In this document: positions 7,905 to 17,587 of the stretch, piece after piece
How positions within the stretch are numbered: the first letter of the stretch is position 1
Layout: each line of letters begins with the position of its first letter
Source of the DNA: Curtobacterium guangdongense
GTDB lineage: Bacteria; Actinomycetota; Actinomycetes; Actinomycetales; Microbacteriaceae
Direction: 5' to 3'
Length of the DNA stretch: 64,000 nt
NCBI RefSeq assembly: GCF_049341845.1
Contig: NZ_JBMPIT010000006.1
Span: forward strand, 124,001-188,000
Notes under the pieces: model-generated
Seen by the model: only the letters and a program-made list of their open reading frames with translations
Databases searched by the model: none
What the model was told of the DNA's origin: nothing
Program-made: the position numbers and the translations under genes

Positions 7905-9392
7905 TCAGTGGTGCAGGCCGAGCACCTTCGCCGTGCGCGCGAGCGTCTCGTCCGCGAGCGCCGCGTCGTCGCCGAGGTCCTTGCCGTAGGTCGGGACCAT
8001 CACGCGGACCGCGTCCTCCCAGCGGTCCCAGCGGTCCGGGAAGCACTTGCGGAGCAGTCCGAGCATGATCGGCACGGCGGTGGACGCACCCGGCGACGCA
8101 CCGAGCAGCCCGGCGATCGAGCCGTCGGCAGCCGTGATGACCTCGGTCCCGAACTGCAGCACCCCGCCCTTGTCCTTGTCGGGCTTGATGACCTGAACGC
8201 GCTGCCCGGCGATGATCTTGTGCCAGTTCTCCGGCTGCGCCGCCGGCATGAAGTCGCGCAGCGCGTCGAACTTGGTCGACTTCGACGCCAGCAGCTGCCC
8301 GATCAGGTAGCGCACCAGGTCGAAGTTCGAGAACGCGACGCTGAGCATCGGGCGGAGGTTGTGCGGCCGGATCGACCGGACCAGGTCGAACAGCGACCCC
8401 TGCTTGAGGAACTTCGGGCTGAACCCCGCGTACGGGCCGAACATCAGCGATGCACTGCCGTCGACGATGCGGGTGTCGAGGTGCGGCACGGACATCGGGG
8501 GCGCGCCGACGCTCGCCTTGCCGTAGACCTTCGCCGAGTGTTTCTGGACGACCTCGGGGTCGTCGGTGCGCAGGAACTCCCCCGACACCGGGAACCCTCC
8601 GTACCCGCGGATCTCCGGGATGCCGGACTTCTGCAGCAGGTGCAGCGCACCGCCACCGGCGCCGACGAAGACGAACTTCGCCGCGATCGACTGCTTCGAG
8701 CGACCGACCTCGTTGAGGACGTCGAGCGCCCAGCCGTCGAACACCTTGCCGCGGCTGATGTTCGTGACCTGGTGGTTCGCCTCGAACTCGACGCCGTCCA
8801 CCTCGAGCTGGTCGAACAGCTGCCGCGTTAGCGACCCGAAGTCGACGTCGGACCCGGCCGCCGAGTACGTCGCCGCGATCGGCTGGTCCTTCTTGCGACC
8901 GGGGATGAGCGCCGGTGCCCACTTCCGGATCTGCTCGGCGTCGTCGCTGAACTCGAGTCCGGCGAAGAGCGGGTGGTCCTTCATGGCCTCGTAGCGGGCA
9001 CGCATGTACTCGACGTTGTCGGCACCCCAGACGAAGGAGATGTGCGGCGTCGGGTTGATGAAGTTCTTCGGGTCCGGCAGGGCGCCGGTCTCGACGAGGA
9101 ACGACCAGAACTGGCGCGAGACCTGGAACTGCTCGTTCACGGTGACGGCCTTGGCGATCTCGACCCGGCCGTCCGGCAGCTCCGGCGTGTAGTTCAGCTC
9201 GCAGAGTGCGGAGTGGCCGGTCCCCGCGTTGTTCCACGGGTTCGACGATTCCTGCGCGACGTTGCCGAGGCGCTCGTACACGCGGATCTTCCAGCTCGGC
9301 TCCAGCCGGTGGATCAGTGCGCCGAGCGTGGCGCTCATGATGCCACCCCCGATGAGGACGACGTCGATCGGTTCCACCTGCTTCACTGCCAC
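7905..9392 (-). CDS. mqo: Malate:quinone oxidoreductase
   Basis: Membrane-associated FAD enzyme that oxidises malate to oxaloacetate and passes electrons to menaquinone, joining the TCA cycle to respiration. The 495-residue protein starts with the dinucleotide fold IDVVLIGGGIMSATLG (residues 9-24) and the family block SSNPWNNAGTGHSALCELNYTP, followed by GAGGGALHLLQKSGI and the C-terminal SPGASTAVPIML. Length is normal. Its start lies next to a family A palindrome that separates it from asd. Confidence 0.97.
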   Translation of the reverse strand: MAVKQVEPIDVVLIGGGIMSATLGALIHRLEPSWKIRVYERLGNVAQESSNPWNNAGTGHSALCELNYTPELPDGRVEIAKAVTVNEQFQVSRQFWSFLVETGALPDPKNFINPTPHISFVWGADNVEYMRARYEAMKDHPLFAGLEFSDDAEQIRKWAPALIPGRKKDQPIAATYSAAGSDVDFGSLTRQLFDQLEVDGVEFEANHQVTNISRGKVFDGWALDVLNEVGRSKQSIAAKFVFVGAGGGALHLLQKSGIPEIRGYGGFPVSGEFLRTDDPEVVQKHSAKVYGKASVGAPPMSVPHLDTRIVDGSASLMFGPYAGFSPKFLKQGSLFDLVRSIRPHNLRPMLSVAFSNFDLVRYLIGQLLASKSTKFDALRDFMPAAQPENWHKIIAGQRVQVIKPDKDKGGVLQFGTEVITAADGSIAGLLGASPGASTAVPIMLGLLRKCFPDRWDRWEDAVRVMVPTYGKDLGDDAALADETLARTAKVLGLHH

Positions 9393-9435
9393 CCGACGAT
9401 CCTACCGGCGTCGCGTTGTGGACTCACCCAACAAC

Positions 9436-9477
9436 GGACGGGAGGCTCGTGGCGGATCCGCCACGAGCCTCTCCCCA
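9436..9477. repeat. Family A palindrome between asd and mqo
   Basis: Arms 9436-9455 and 9458-9477 contain GGGAGGCTCGTGGCGG and its complement; the 16 inner base pairs match best and the outer end is degenerate. It follows the asd stop and precedes the mqo start on the minus strand, so it may terminate the lysC-asd unit. Confidence 0.72.
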
Positions 9478-9547
9478 CCGACACGGCCGGCGCGCCGCTG
9501 GCGCGTCGCACCGGAACCGGCGGCGTGGGCCCACTCCGGCTTGTTGG

Positions 9548-10603
9548 TTACGCGGCGACCGCGCGACGCGCGACCACGACCTCCGCGATCTGCACCGCGT
9601 TCAGGGCCGCGCCCTTCCGCAGGTTGTCGTTGCTCACGAAGAGCGCGAGACCGTGGCCCGCTGGCGCGGACTGGTCGGCGCGGATGCGGCCGACGAACGT
9701 CGGGTCCTGCCCGGCTGCCTGCAGCGGCGTCGGGACCTCGGAGAGCTCCACACCGGGTGCCTTCGCGAGGATCTCGGTGGCGCGCTCGGGCGTCAGGGTC
9801 CGCTCGAACTCCGCGTTCACCGAGATCGAGTGGCCCGTGAAGACCGGCACGCGGACACAGGTCCCGGCGACGAGCAGGTCGGGCAGCTCGAGGATCTTGC
9901 GGCTCTCGTTTCGGAGCTTCTTCTCCTCGTCGGTCTCCCCCAGGCCGTCGTCGACGATGCTGCCGGCGAGCGGGACGACGTCGAAGGCGATCGGGCGGAC
10001 GTACTTCACCGGCTCGGGGAAGGTGACGGCACTGCCGTCGTGGGTGAGACGAGCGGTGTCCTGCTCGAGCGCGGCCTTGGCCTGCCCGAGGAGTTCGTCC
10101 ACACCGGCGAGCCCGCTGCCCGACACCGCCTGGTAGGTCGTCGCGACGAGGCGACGGAGCCCTGCCTCGGCGTCGAGGACCTTGAGCACCGGCATGATCG
10201 CCATGGTGGTGCAGTTCGGGTTCGCGACGATGCCCTTCTGCGCCGTCTCGATCGCGTGCGGGTTGACCTCGCTCACGACGAGCGGCACCTCGGGGTCCAT
10301 CCGCCAGGCGCTCGAGTTGTCGATCACGAGCGCGCCCGCTGCCGCGAACTTCGGTGCGAGGGCACGGGACGCCGTGGCACCCGCCGAGAAGAGCGCGATG
10401 TCGATGCCCGACGGGTCGGCGGTCTCGGAGTCCTCGACGACGACGTCCTGCCCGCGGAACGACAGCGTCGTACCGGCGGAGCGGGCGCTCGCGAAGAAGC
10501 GGACCGAGGTGGCGGGGAAGTCGCGCTCCTCGAGCAGGCGGCGCATCACGGCGCCGACCTGGCCGGTGGCGCCGACGACGGCGACGGTGAGCTCCTGGGA
10601 CAT
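9548..10603 (-). CDS. asd: Aspartate-semialdehyde dehydrogenase
   Basis: Reduces aspartyl phosphate to aspartate semialdehyde with NADPH, the second step toward lysine, methionine and threonine. The 351-residue protein begins with VAVVGATGQVG and carries catalytic C131 in NPNCTTM, with the substrate-binding region GHSISVNAEFER later. It follows lysC by 11 bases on the same strand, the usual actinobacterial order, so the two are one transcription unit. Confidence 0.97.
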   Translation of the reverse strand: MSQELTVAVVGATGQVGAVMRRLLEERDFPATSVRFFASARSAGTTLSFRGQDVVVEDSETADPSGIDIALFSAGATASRALAPKFAAAGALVIDNSSAWRMDPEVPLVVSEVNPHAIETAQKGIVANPNCTTMAIMPVLKVLDAEAGLRRLVATTYQAVSGSGLAGVDELLGQAKAALEQDTARLTHDGSAVTFPEPVKYVRPIAFDVVPLAGSIVDDGLGETDEEKKLRNESRKILELPDLLVAGTCVRVPVFTGHSISVNAEFERTLTPERATEILAKAPGVELSEVPTPLQAAGQDPTFVGRIRADQSAPAGHGLALFVSNDNLRKGAALNAVQIAEVVVARRAVAA

Positions 10604-10614
10604 GGCTGCTCCTC

Positions 10615-11877
<1,263 letters not shown>

Positions 11878-12018
11878 GGGTGGGTACTCCTGGGGACGAC
11901 GGTTCCGCGACGATGCGCGGCTTCCACAATGGTAGGGGGTGTTTCGGGGATGTTGCGTGTGAGCGGGTGTGCACGCAACGATCGTGCGTGGGATCGGGGC
12001 AGTGGTGACCGCTGCGGG

Positions 12019-12618
12019 TCAGCCCCCGACGAGCCGGCGCCCCTCGAAGGCACGCCCGAGGGTGACCTCGTCCGCGTACTCCAGGTCGCCGCCGACGGGG
12101 AGGCCGGACGCGAGCCTGGTCGTACGGATGCCCATCGGCACGAGCAGGCGGCTGAGGTAGGTGGCCGTCGCTTCGCCCTCGAGGTTCGGGTCGGTCGCGA
12201 TGATCACCTCTTCCACGGTGCCGTCCGCGAGCCGCGTCATGAGCTGCTGGATCCGGAGGTCGTCGGGACCGACGCCGTCGATCGGGCTGATCGCGCCGCC
12301 GAGCACGTGGTACAGCCCGCGGAACTCGCGGGTGCGTTCGATCGCGGCGACGTCCTTGGCTTCCTCCACGACGCAGATCACGGCGGGCTGGCGTCGCGGG
12401 TCGCGGCAGATGCTGCAGCGGTCCGACTCGGTCACGTTGCCGCAGACCTCGCAGAAGCGGACCCGCTCCTTGACGTCGGCGAGGAGCTCGGACAGCCGCG
12501 AGGGGTCGAACGACTCGCTCTGGAGGATGTGGAAGGCGATCCGCTGCGCCGACTTCGGACCGATGCCGGGTAGACGACCGAACTCGTCGATGAGGTCCTG
12601 CACGATGCCGTCGTACAT
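12019..12618 (-). CDS. recR: Recombination mediator RecR
   Basis: Acts with RecO and RecF to load RecA on gapped DNA. The 199-residue protein has the helix-hairpin-helix LPGIGPKSAQRIAFH, a zinc finger with C56, C59, C68 and C71, and a Toprim domain with E85 in VVEEAKD. The ATG shares its first base with the dnaX TGA stop (TGATG), so the two are translationally coupled, as in many bacteria. Confidence 0.97.
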   Translation of the reverse strand: MYDGIVQDLIDEFGRLPGIGPKSAQRIAFHILQSESFDPSRLSELLADVKERVRFCEVCGNVTESDRCSICRDPRRQPAVICVVEEAKDVAAIERTREFRGLYHVLGGAISPIDGVGPDDLRIQQLMTRLADGTVEEVIIATDPNLEGEATATYLSRLLVPMGIRTTRLASGLPVGGDLEYADEVTLGRAFEGRRLVGG

Positions 12619-15362
12619 CAGATGCCCTCGCTCAGGGAGGTCTCCTCGATGAACTGCGCGCCGAGGATCTCACGCACGACGGCCTCGCCGTACCGGCCGG
12701 GGACGGGCGGGCGACGGACCTGCGGGGCCGCCTGCTGCGCGGTTGCCGCAGGTGCGGCAGGTGCGGCGGGTGCCTGGGCCGCGGGTGCTGCCGGTGGCTG
12801 TGCCTGTGCCTGTGTCTGTGTCTGTGCCGGTGTGGGTGCCGCGGGCGCAGCCTGCGTGCTGCGTGGTCGTGCCCCTCCTGGCCCCGGATCGGGGAACGGA
12901 GCGCCGTCGTCGAACGGCTCGTCGTCCAGCGGGTAGTCGTCGACCGGGACGTCCGGCGCTGCCGGTTCCGGCTGCGCGACGGGCCCACGGCCGCCGGCCT
13001 TCAGGGCGTCGAGGGCCGCCTGGGTCTCGGCAACCGGTCCCGATGTGGGGGTCGACGCGGGAGCGACGGTGTCGTCCGGACCGATCGAGCCCATCGGCGC
13101 GGCCCAGGTCGGTTCGACGTCGTCCGGGACGGCACCCACGGTGGGGTCGGTCGCCGGGATGGTCGCGACGGCCCACTCGGTGACCGGGCCCGACGGCGCC
13201 GGTGTCTCGGGGGCGCGCGCGGCGGCGGGGTCCGCGGCGGGAGCCGGTGCCGGGGCAGGACTCGGGGCCGGGGTGTCGCTGTCGGCGTTCGTGGTCTGCG
13301 CCGGTGACTGCGGTGCCGGAGACGGCGCCGCCGATGCCGCGGCCGTCGGCACCCGGTGCGTGTCGGACGACGTCGGCGCGGACGGCGCAGCGGCCGACGG
13401 CGCAGGAGCGGCGGGGGCCGGGGCCGGCGCGGGGGCGGATGCAGCAGGTGCAGAGGCGGGCTCGGACGCTGCGGGCGTGTCCTGGCGCGGAGCGGGCGTG
13501 TCCTGGCGCGGGGCCGGACGCTGTGGGCCTCCCCCGGGGCCGCCGGCGCCTCCGGGACCGCGCGCGACGAACTTCACGCGGAACCCGAGCACGTCGATGA
13601 TCGCGGCCCGGACGAGTTCGCTGACGCTGGTCGCCGGGTCGGACATCTCCTTGAACGAGGCGACGTCCTGCTGGCTCGGGAACGTCAGCGTGAGGACGTC
13701 GTCCCGCAGTGCGGTCACCTGCGCCGGCTGGACGACGGTCCACGCCGACCGCTTCGCGCGTTGGACGTGCTCGAGCACCTGCGACCAGGCGTCCCGCATC
13801 TGCTGCAATCCGACGGCGGCGATCGGCTGGATCGCGGGCTCGGTGCCGATGACGGAGCCCATGCCCGTCGACGACGCCGACGCGTGTCCGTCCGGTTCCG
13901 GAGCGCTCGGTGCAGGTGCAGGTGCAGCCGCGGCCTCGGGCTCGGGGGTCCCCGGTGCGACAGCTGCCCAGGACGCAGCCGCGTCCTGCGCGGCGTTGGT
14001 CGGCGGGGTGGCCTCGACCGGCGCGGGTTCGGCGCGACGTGGTTCAGCAGCCGGCGTGGCCGAGGGTTCGGGACGGCGCTGCTCCGGAGCGGCCTGCGCC
14101 GCCGGTGCAGCCTGGGCAGACGGTGCAGCCTGGGCCGGGCGCGTTGCTGCGGACCCCGACGGCACCGCTTCCGGGCCCCCCTGGTGTCCACCGGCGTCGC
14201 CGACACCGACCCGGCGCTCGAGCCGCTCGACCCGTGCGAGCGCACCGCGCTGCGTGTCGTCCGCTTCCGGGACGAGCATCCGCGCGATCATCAGCTCGAG
14301 GTGCAGGCGCGGCGAGGTCGCCCCGGTCATCTCGGTGAGGGCGCGGTTCGCGATGTCGGCCCCACGGGACAGCCCGTTCGCGCCGAACACACCCGCCTGA
14401 CGGCTCATCGTGTCGAGTTCTTCCGGCGAGACACCACGGAGCACCGCCCCGGCGCTCTCGTTGGTGGCGGCGACCACGATGAGGTCGCGGAGCCGCTCGA
14501 GGAGGTCCTCGACGAACCGCCTGGGGTCCTGCCCGGTCTGGATCACCCGGTCGATCGCGGCGAAGGCGGAACCGGGGTCGGCGACCGAGAGGGCGTCGAC
14601 CACGTCGTCGAGGAGCGCGCTGTCGGTGTACCCGAGCAGGGCGACGGCACGTTCGTACGCGATCGCGCCGTCTTCGCTGCCGGCGATCAGCTGGTCGAGC
14701 AGGGAGAGCGTGTCGCGGACGGACCCGCCGCCGGCACGGACGACCAGCGGCAGCACGCCCGGTGCAACCGACACGGACTCCTGTGTGCAGAGCTGCTCGA
14801 CGTACTCGAGCATCGCCGCCGGTGGGACCAGACGGAACGGGTAGTGGTGCGTTCGGGACCGGATCGTCCCGATCACCTTCTCCGGCTCGGTCGTCGCGAA
14901 GATGAACTTGACGTGCTCCGGCGGTTCCTCGACGAGCTTGAGCAGCGCGTTGAAGCCCTGCGGCGTGACCATGTGCGCTTCGTCGAGGATGAAGATCTTG
15001 TAGCGGTCACGAGCGGGCGCGAACACGGCCCGGTCACGGAGGTCACGGGCGTCGTCGACACCGTTGTGGCTGGCGGCGTCGATCTCGATGACGTCGAGCG
15101 ATCCACTGCCGCCGCGCGCCAGCTCGACGCAGCTCGGGCAGACGCCGCACGGGGTGTCGGTGGGGCCTTCCGCACAGTTGAGGCACCGCGCCAGGATGCG
15201 GGCCGACGTCGTCTTGCCGCAGCCGCGTGGGCCGCTGAACAGGTACGCGTGGTTGACCCGGTTGGTCCGGAGCGCGGTGCGCAGCGGGTCGGTGACCTGC
15301 GACTGCCCGATGAGCTCGGCAAAGTTCTCAGGCCGGTAACGGCGATACAGGGCGGTGACCAC
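12618..15362 (-). CDS. dnaX: DNA polymerase III gamma/tau subunit (clamp loader)
   Basis: The ATPase subunit that loads the sliding clamp at the replication fork. From the GTG at 15362 it is 914 residues. The AAA+ part has Walker A GPRGCGKT at 44-51, zinc-binding cysteines 63, 72, 75 and 78, and Walker B ILDEAHM near 125-131. Residues about 410-520 and 630-880 are very rich in Ala, Pro and Gln, including a duplicated RQDTPA unit and TQTQAQAQ-type runs. They connect a folded tau domain and a short C-terminal tail (EAVVREILGAQFIEE). I chose the GTG because VTALYRRYRPENF is where family homology begins; the ribosome site is weak. I see no slippery frameshift site for a shorter gamma form. Confidence 0.95.
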   Translation of the reverse strand: MVTALYRRYRPENFAELIGQSQVTDPLRTALRTNRVNHAYLFSGPRGCGKTTSARILARCLNCAEGPTDTPCGVCPSCVELARGGSGSLDVIEIDAASHNGVDDARDLRDRAVFAPARDRYKIFILDEAHMVTPQGFNALLKLVEEPPEHVKFIFATTEPEKVIGTIRSRTHHYPFRLVPPAAMLEYVEQLCTQESVSVAPGVLPLVVRAGGGSVRDTLSLLDQLIAGSEDGAIAYERAVALLGYTDSALLDDVVDALSVADPGSAFAAIDRVIQTGQDPRRFVEDLLERLRDLIVVAATNESAGAVLRGVSPEELDTMSRQAGVFGANGLSRGADIANRALTEMTGATSPRLHLELMIARMLVPEADDTQRGALARVERLERRVGVGDAGGHQGGPEAVPSGSAATRPAQAAPSAQAAPAAQAAPEQRRPEPSATPAAEPRRAEPAPVEATPPTNAAQDAAASWAAVAPGTPEPEAAAAPAPAPSAPEPDGHASASSTGMGSVIGTEPAIQPIAAVGLQQMRDAWSQVLEHVQRAKRSAWTVVQPAQVTALRDDVLTLTFPSQQDVASFKEMSDPATSVSELVRAAIIDVLGFRVKFVARGPGGAGGPGGGPQRPAPRQDTPAPRQDTPAASEPASAPAASAPAPAPAPAAPAPSAAAPSAPTSSDTHRVPTAAASAAPSPAPQSPAQTTNADSDTPAPSPAPAPAPAADPAAARAPETPAPSGPVTEWAVATIPATDPTVGAVPDDVEPTWAAPMGSIGPDDTVAPASTPTSGPVAETQAALDALKAGGRGPVAQPEPAAPDVPVDDYPLDDEPFDDGAPFPDPGPGGARPRSTQAAPAAPTPAQTQTQAQAQPPAAPAAQAPAAPAAPAATAQQAAPQVRRPPVPGRYGEAVVREILGAQFIEETSLSEGI

Positions 15363-15467
15363 GCGACAAGGGTAGCCGGGACGACCGACAGCCGGGGCCG
15401 GTGTGGAGAGCCGCCGCGCGGGGTGGGCCCGGCCACGTCGAGAGGCAGGGTGCGTGCGTGGACGGCA

Positions 15468-15487
15468 CAGAGCCTCCAGTCCGGAAC
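15468..15487. repeat. Family A half-site between dnaX and the SRP RNA gene
   Basis: The stretch 15471-15487 (AGCCTCCAGTCCGGAAC) matches 29761-29777 exactly over 17 bases. The opposite arm is missing or badly decayed here. This is an orphan half of the family A palindrome. Confidence 0.55.
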
Positions 15488-15510
15488 GGAAGACCGTCCC
15501 AGAACGAAAA

Positions 15511-15602
15511 AGACTCCTCACGCACCCGCCAGAGCCCGGTTACCCTTGCTGCGTTTCCGCCCTGGGGGAGTTGGCCTGGATGGCGTCACGTGAGGAGCCG
15601 CC
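15511..15602 (-). ncRNA. ffs: Signal recognition particle RNA, small bacterial form
   Basis: Read on the minus strand, the ends pair (GGCTCCTCACG with CGTGAGGAGTC). Between them lies the conserved SRP hairpin around GGCCAACTCCCCCAGGGCGG, AACGCAGCAAGGGTA and GGGCTCTGGCGGGT. It binds Ffh to target membrane proteins. A short T-rich run (TTTTTCGTTCT) follows the 3' end at 15510-15500 and fits a terminator. Length is about 92 bases, typical of the compact bacterial form. Confidence 0.92.
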
Positions 15603-15606
15603 AAGC

Positions 15607-15636
15607 AGTCTACCGGACACGAGGAGCACGATCGAA
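15607..15636 (-). promoter_or_regulatory. Likely promoter of the SRP RNA gene
   Basis: On the minus strand TTCGAT (15636-15631) and TAGACT (15612-15607) are separated by 18 bases, and the -10 box lies 5-8 bases before the RNA 5' end. It overlaps the leader of the divergent reductase gene. Match to the sigma-70-type consensus is fair only. Confidence 0.45.
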
Positions 15637-15638
15637 CC

Positions 15639-16313
15639 ATGAAGATCGCCATCGCCGGAGGACACGGCCAGATCGCCCTGCTCCTCGCCCGCCTGATCAC
15701 CGAAGCCGGACACGAGGCCATCGGCATCGTCCGCAACCCCGCCCACGTGTCGGACGTCGAGCAGACGGGTGCGGCCGCGATGGTGGCCGACCTCGAGCAG
15801 CTCGACGACGACCAGCTCGCTCTCCGCCTCCGCGGTGTGGACGCGGTCGTCTTCGCCGCAGGCGCCGGGCCGGGCAGCGGCGCGGAACGGAAGCTCTCGG
15901 TCGATCGCGACGCCGCCGTCCTCCTCGCGGACGCTGCCGAACGGGCGGGGATCGACCGCTACGTGATGGTGTCGGCGATGGCCGCGGACACGTACGACGC
16001 CGAGCTCGCGGTCGTCCCGGCGAAGGACGACGACGCGGTGTTCCAGGTGTACCTCCGCGCGAAGGCCGAGGCGGACGCCGACCTGCGGGCGCGGAGCATG
16101 CGGTGGACGATCGTCCGACCGGGTGGGCTGCTCGACACCCCGCCGCAGGGCACGATCGCGGTGGGCAGCACGGTCCCGAGGGGGTCGATCCCCCGCGCCG
16201 ACGTGGCCGCCGTCGTGCTGCACGCGCTCCTCGACGACACCGCGGTCGGCGTGCAGTTCGAGGTCACGAGCGGCAACACCCCGATCCCGGCGGCCCTGGC
16301 GGCGATCAGCTGA
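15639..16313 (+). CDS. NAD(P)-binding reductase, atypical SDR / NmrA-like
   Basis: A 224-residue Rossmann protein beginning KIAIAGGHGQIALLLARLI, a GGxGxI dinucleotide motif. It shows YVMVSAMAAD and a YLRAK sequence that could be the Tyr-Lys catalytic pair, then MRWTIVRPGGL typical of YwnB/YtfQ-like atypical short-chain reductases. The substrate is unknown. An upstream GAGGAG (about 12 bases from the ATG) is the probable ribosome site. It is convergent with ackA, with only 13 bases between stops. Confidence 0.87.
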   Translation: MKIAIAGGHGQIALLLARLITEAGHEAIGIVRNPAHVSDVEQTGAAAMVADLEQLDDDQLALRLRGVDAVVFAAGAGPGSGAERKLSVDRDAAVLLADAAERAGIDRYVMVSAMAADTYDAELAVVPAKDDDAVFQVYLRAKAEADADLRARSMRWTIVRPGGLLDTPPQGTIAVGSTVPRGSIPRADVAAVVLHALLDDTAVGVQFEVTSGNTPIPAALAAIS

Positions 16314-16326
16314 CGAGCAGCACGCC

Positions 16327-17523
16327 CTACAGCGCGACCGCGGCGGACTGCCGGGCGATCTCGAGCTCCTCGTTCGTGGGGATCACGAGCACCGCGACAC
16401 GGGAGGCGTCGGTGGAAATGAGTCGCGCCTCCTTCGAGTGCAGTTCGTTGCGGTCGTTGTCGACCTCGATCCCGAGGTGCTCCAGTCCCGCGAGCACGCG
16501 ACGACGGAGCAGCGCGTTGTTCTCGCCGACGCCCGCGGTGAACACGACGGCGTCGAGCCCGCCGAGCTGGGCGGTGTACGCGCCGACGTAGCGACGGATC
16601 CGGTGCCGGTAGACGGCGAGCGCCGCCTCCGCGGTCTCGTCGCCGTCGATCGCAGCGGCCTGCACGTCGCGCATGTCGCCGTTGCCCGTGAGCCCGAGCA
16701 ACCCGGACCGCTTGTTGAGCATGTCGTCGAGCTCGTCGAAGGACAGACCGGCCTCGCGGTGCAGCTGGATGAGCACCGCGGGGTCGAGGTCGCCGGACCG
16801 GGTGCCCATCACGAGGCCCTCGAGCGGGGTCAGCCCCATCGACGTCTCGATCGACCGGCCCCCGTCGATCGCTGCGGCCGAGGCTCCGTTGCCGAGGTGC
16901 AGCACGATCGTCTTGAGCTCGGACAGCGGCCGGTCGAGGAACACCGCGGCCTGCTCGGAGACGTACTTGTGGCTGGTGCCGTGCATGCCGTACCGGCGGA
17001 TCCCGTACTCGGCCGCGAGGTCGGCGGGGATCGCGTAGGTGTACGCGTGCGGCGGCATCGTCTGGTGGAACGCGGTGTCGAAGACGGCCACGTGCGGCAC
17101 GTCCGAGAAGACCTGCTTCGCCGCACGGATCCCCTGGAGGTTCGCCGGGTTGTGCAGCGGCGCCAGGCTCGAGAGCTCCTCGATCTGGCGCTCGACATCG
17201 TCGGTGACGACCGTCGCGCTGTCGAAGGTCGTCCCGCCGTGCACGACGCGGTGTCCGACGACCGACGGCGGGTGCTCGTCGAACGACGGTCCGACCTTCG
17301 CGAACGCGTCGATCATCGCCTGGAACCCCGCGGCGTGGTCCGGGACGCGAGCGGCGTCGTTCGAGGAGGACTCCCCCGTCAGCGCGTTCGTGTGCTTCCA
17401 CGCGCCGGTCGCCTCGCCGATGCGCTCGACGAGTCCGGAGGCGAGCGTGCGCTCCCCGTCGAGTTCGATGAGCTGGTACTTGAAGGAACTCGATCCGGAG
17501 TTCACGACGAGGGCAGCGGTCAC
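16327..17523 (-). CDS. ackA: Acetate kinase
   Basis: Interconverts acetyl phosphate and ADP with acetate and ATP. The 398-residue protein shows the family blocks VVNSGSSSFKYQLIELDG at the N terminus, VVHGGTTF, VFDTAFHQTMP, HLGNGASAAAIDGGRSIETSMG, and FTAGVGENNALLR. It lies 64 bases downstream of pta on the same strand, the classic Pta-AckA overflow pathway. Confidence 0.97.
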   Translation of the reverse strand: MTAALVVNSGSSSFKYQLIELDGERTLASGLVERIGEATGAWKHTNALTGESSSNDAARVPDHAAGFQAMIDAFAKVGPSFDEHPPSVVGHRVVHGGTTFDSATVVTDDVERQIEELSSLAPLHNPANLQGIRAAKQVFSDVPHVAVFDTAFHQTMPPHAYTYAIPADLAAEYGIRRYGMHGTSHKYVSEQAAVFLDRPLSELKTIVLHLGNGASAAAIDGGRSIETSMGLTPLEGLVMGTRSGDLDPAVLIQLHREAGLSFDELDDMLNKRSGLLGLTGNGDMRDVQAAAIDGDETAEAALAVYRHRIRRYVGAYTAQLGGLDAVVFTAGVGENNALLRRRVLAGLEHLGIEVDNDRNELHSKEARLISTDASRVAVLVIPTNEELEIARQSAAVAL

Positions 17524-17587
17524 TGGGCGCTCACTTTCAGGGGTGGCCGGGTGCGGCCGGACGGGAGGCGGTGGCTGGGTCTGGTGG

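Noticed and set aside
4325..8068. A very long open frame on the plus strand opposite the kinase, radical SAM and mqo genes
   Set aside because: It is antisense to clearly conserved genes, its protein is Arg/Asp-rich without family resemblance, and in high-GC DNA such frames arise by chance. The same holds for 17039-19690, 21143-23323 and 33370-37221.
12741..12850. Tandem repeats read as an intergenic satellite
   Set aside because: They lie within the dnaX linker and encode the Gln/Ala/Pro-rich stretch; they are part of the gene.
12618..15362. Possible programmed frameshift for a gamma form of DnaX
   Set aside because: No A-rich slippery sequence was found; the repeats in the tau linker are GC-rich coding repeats, not a frameshift signal.
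15403..15642. Small open frames across the SRP RNA region
   Set aside because: The region is explained by the conserved SRP RNA and its promoter; the frames have no ribosome site.
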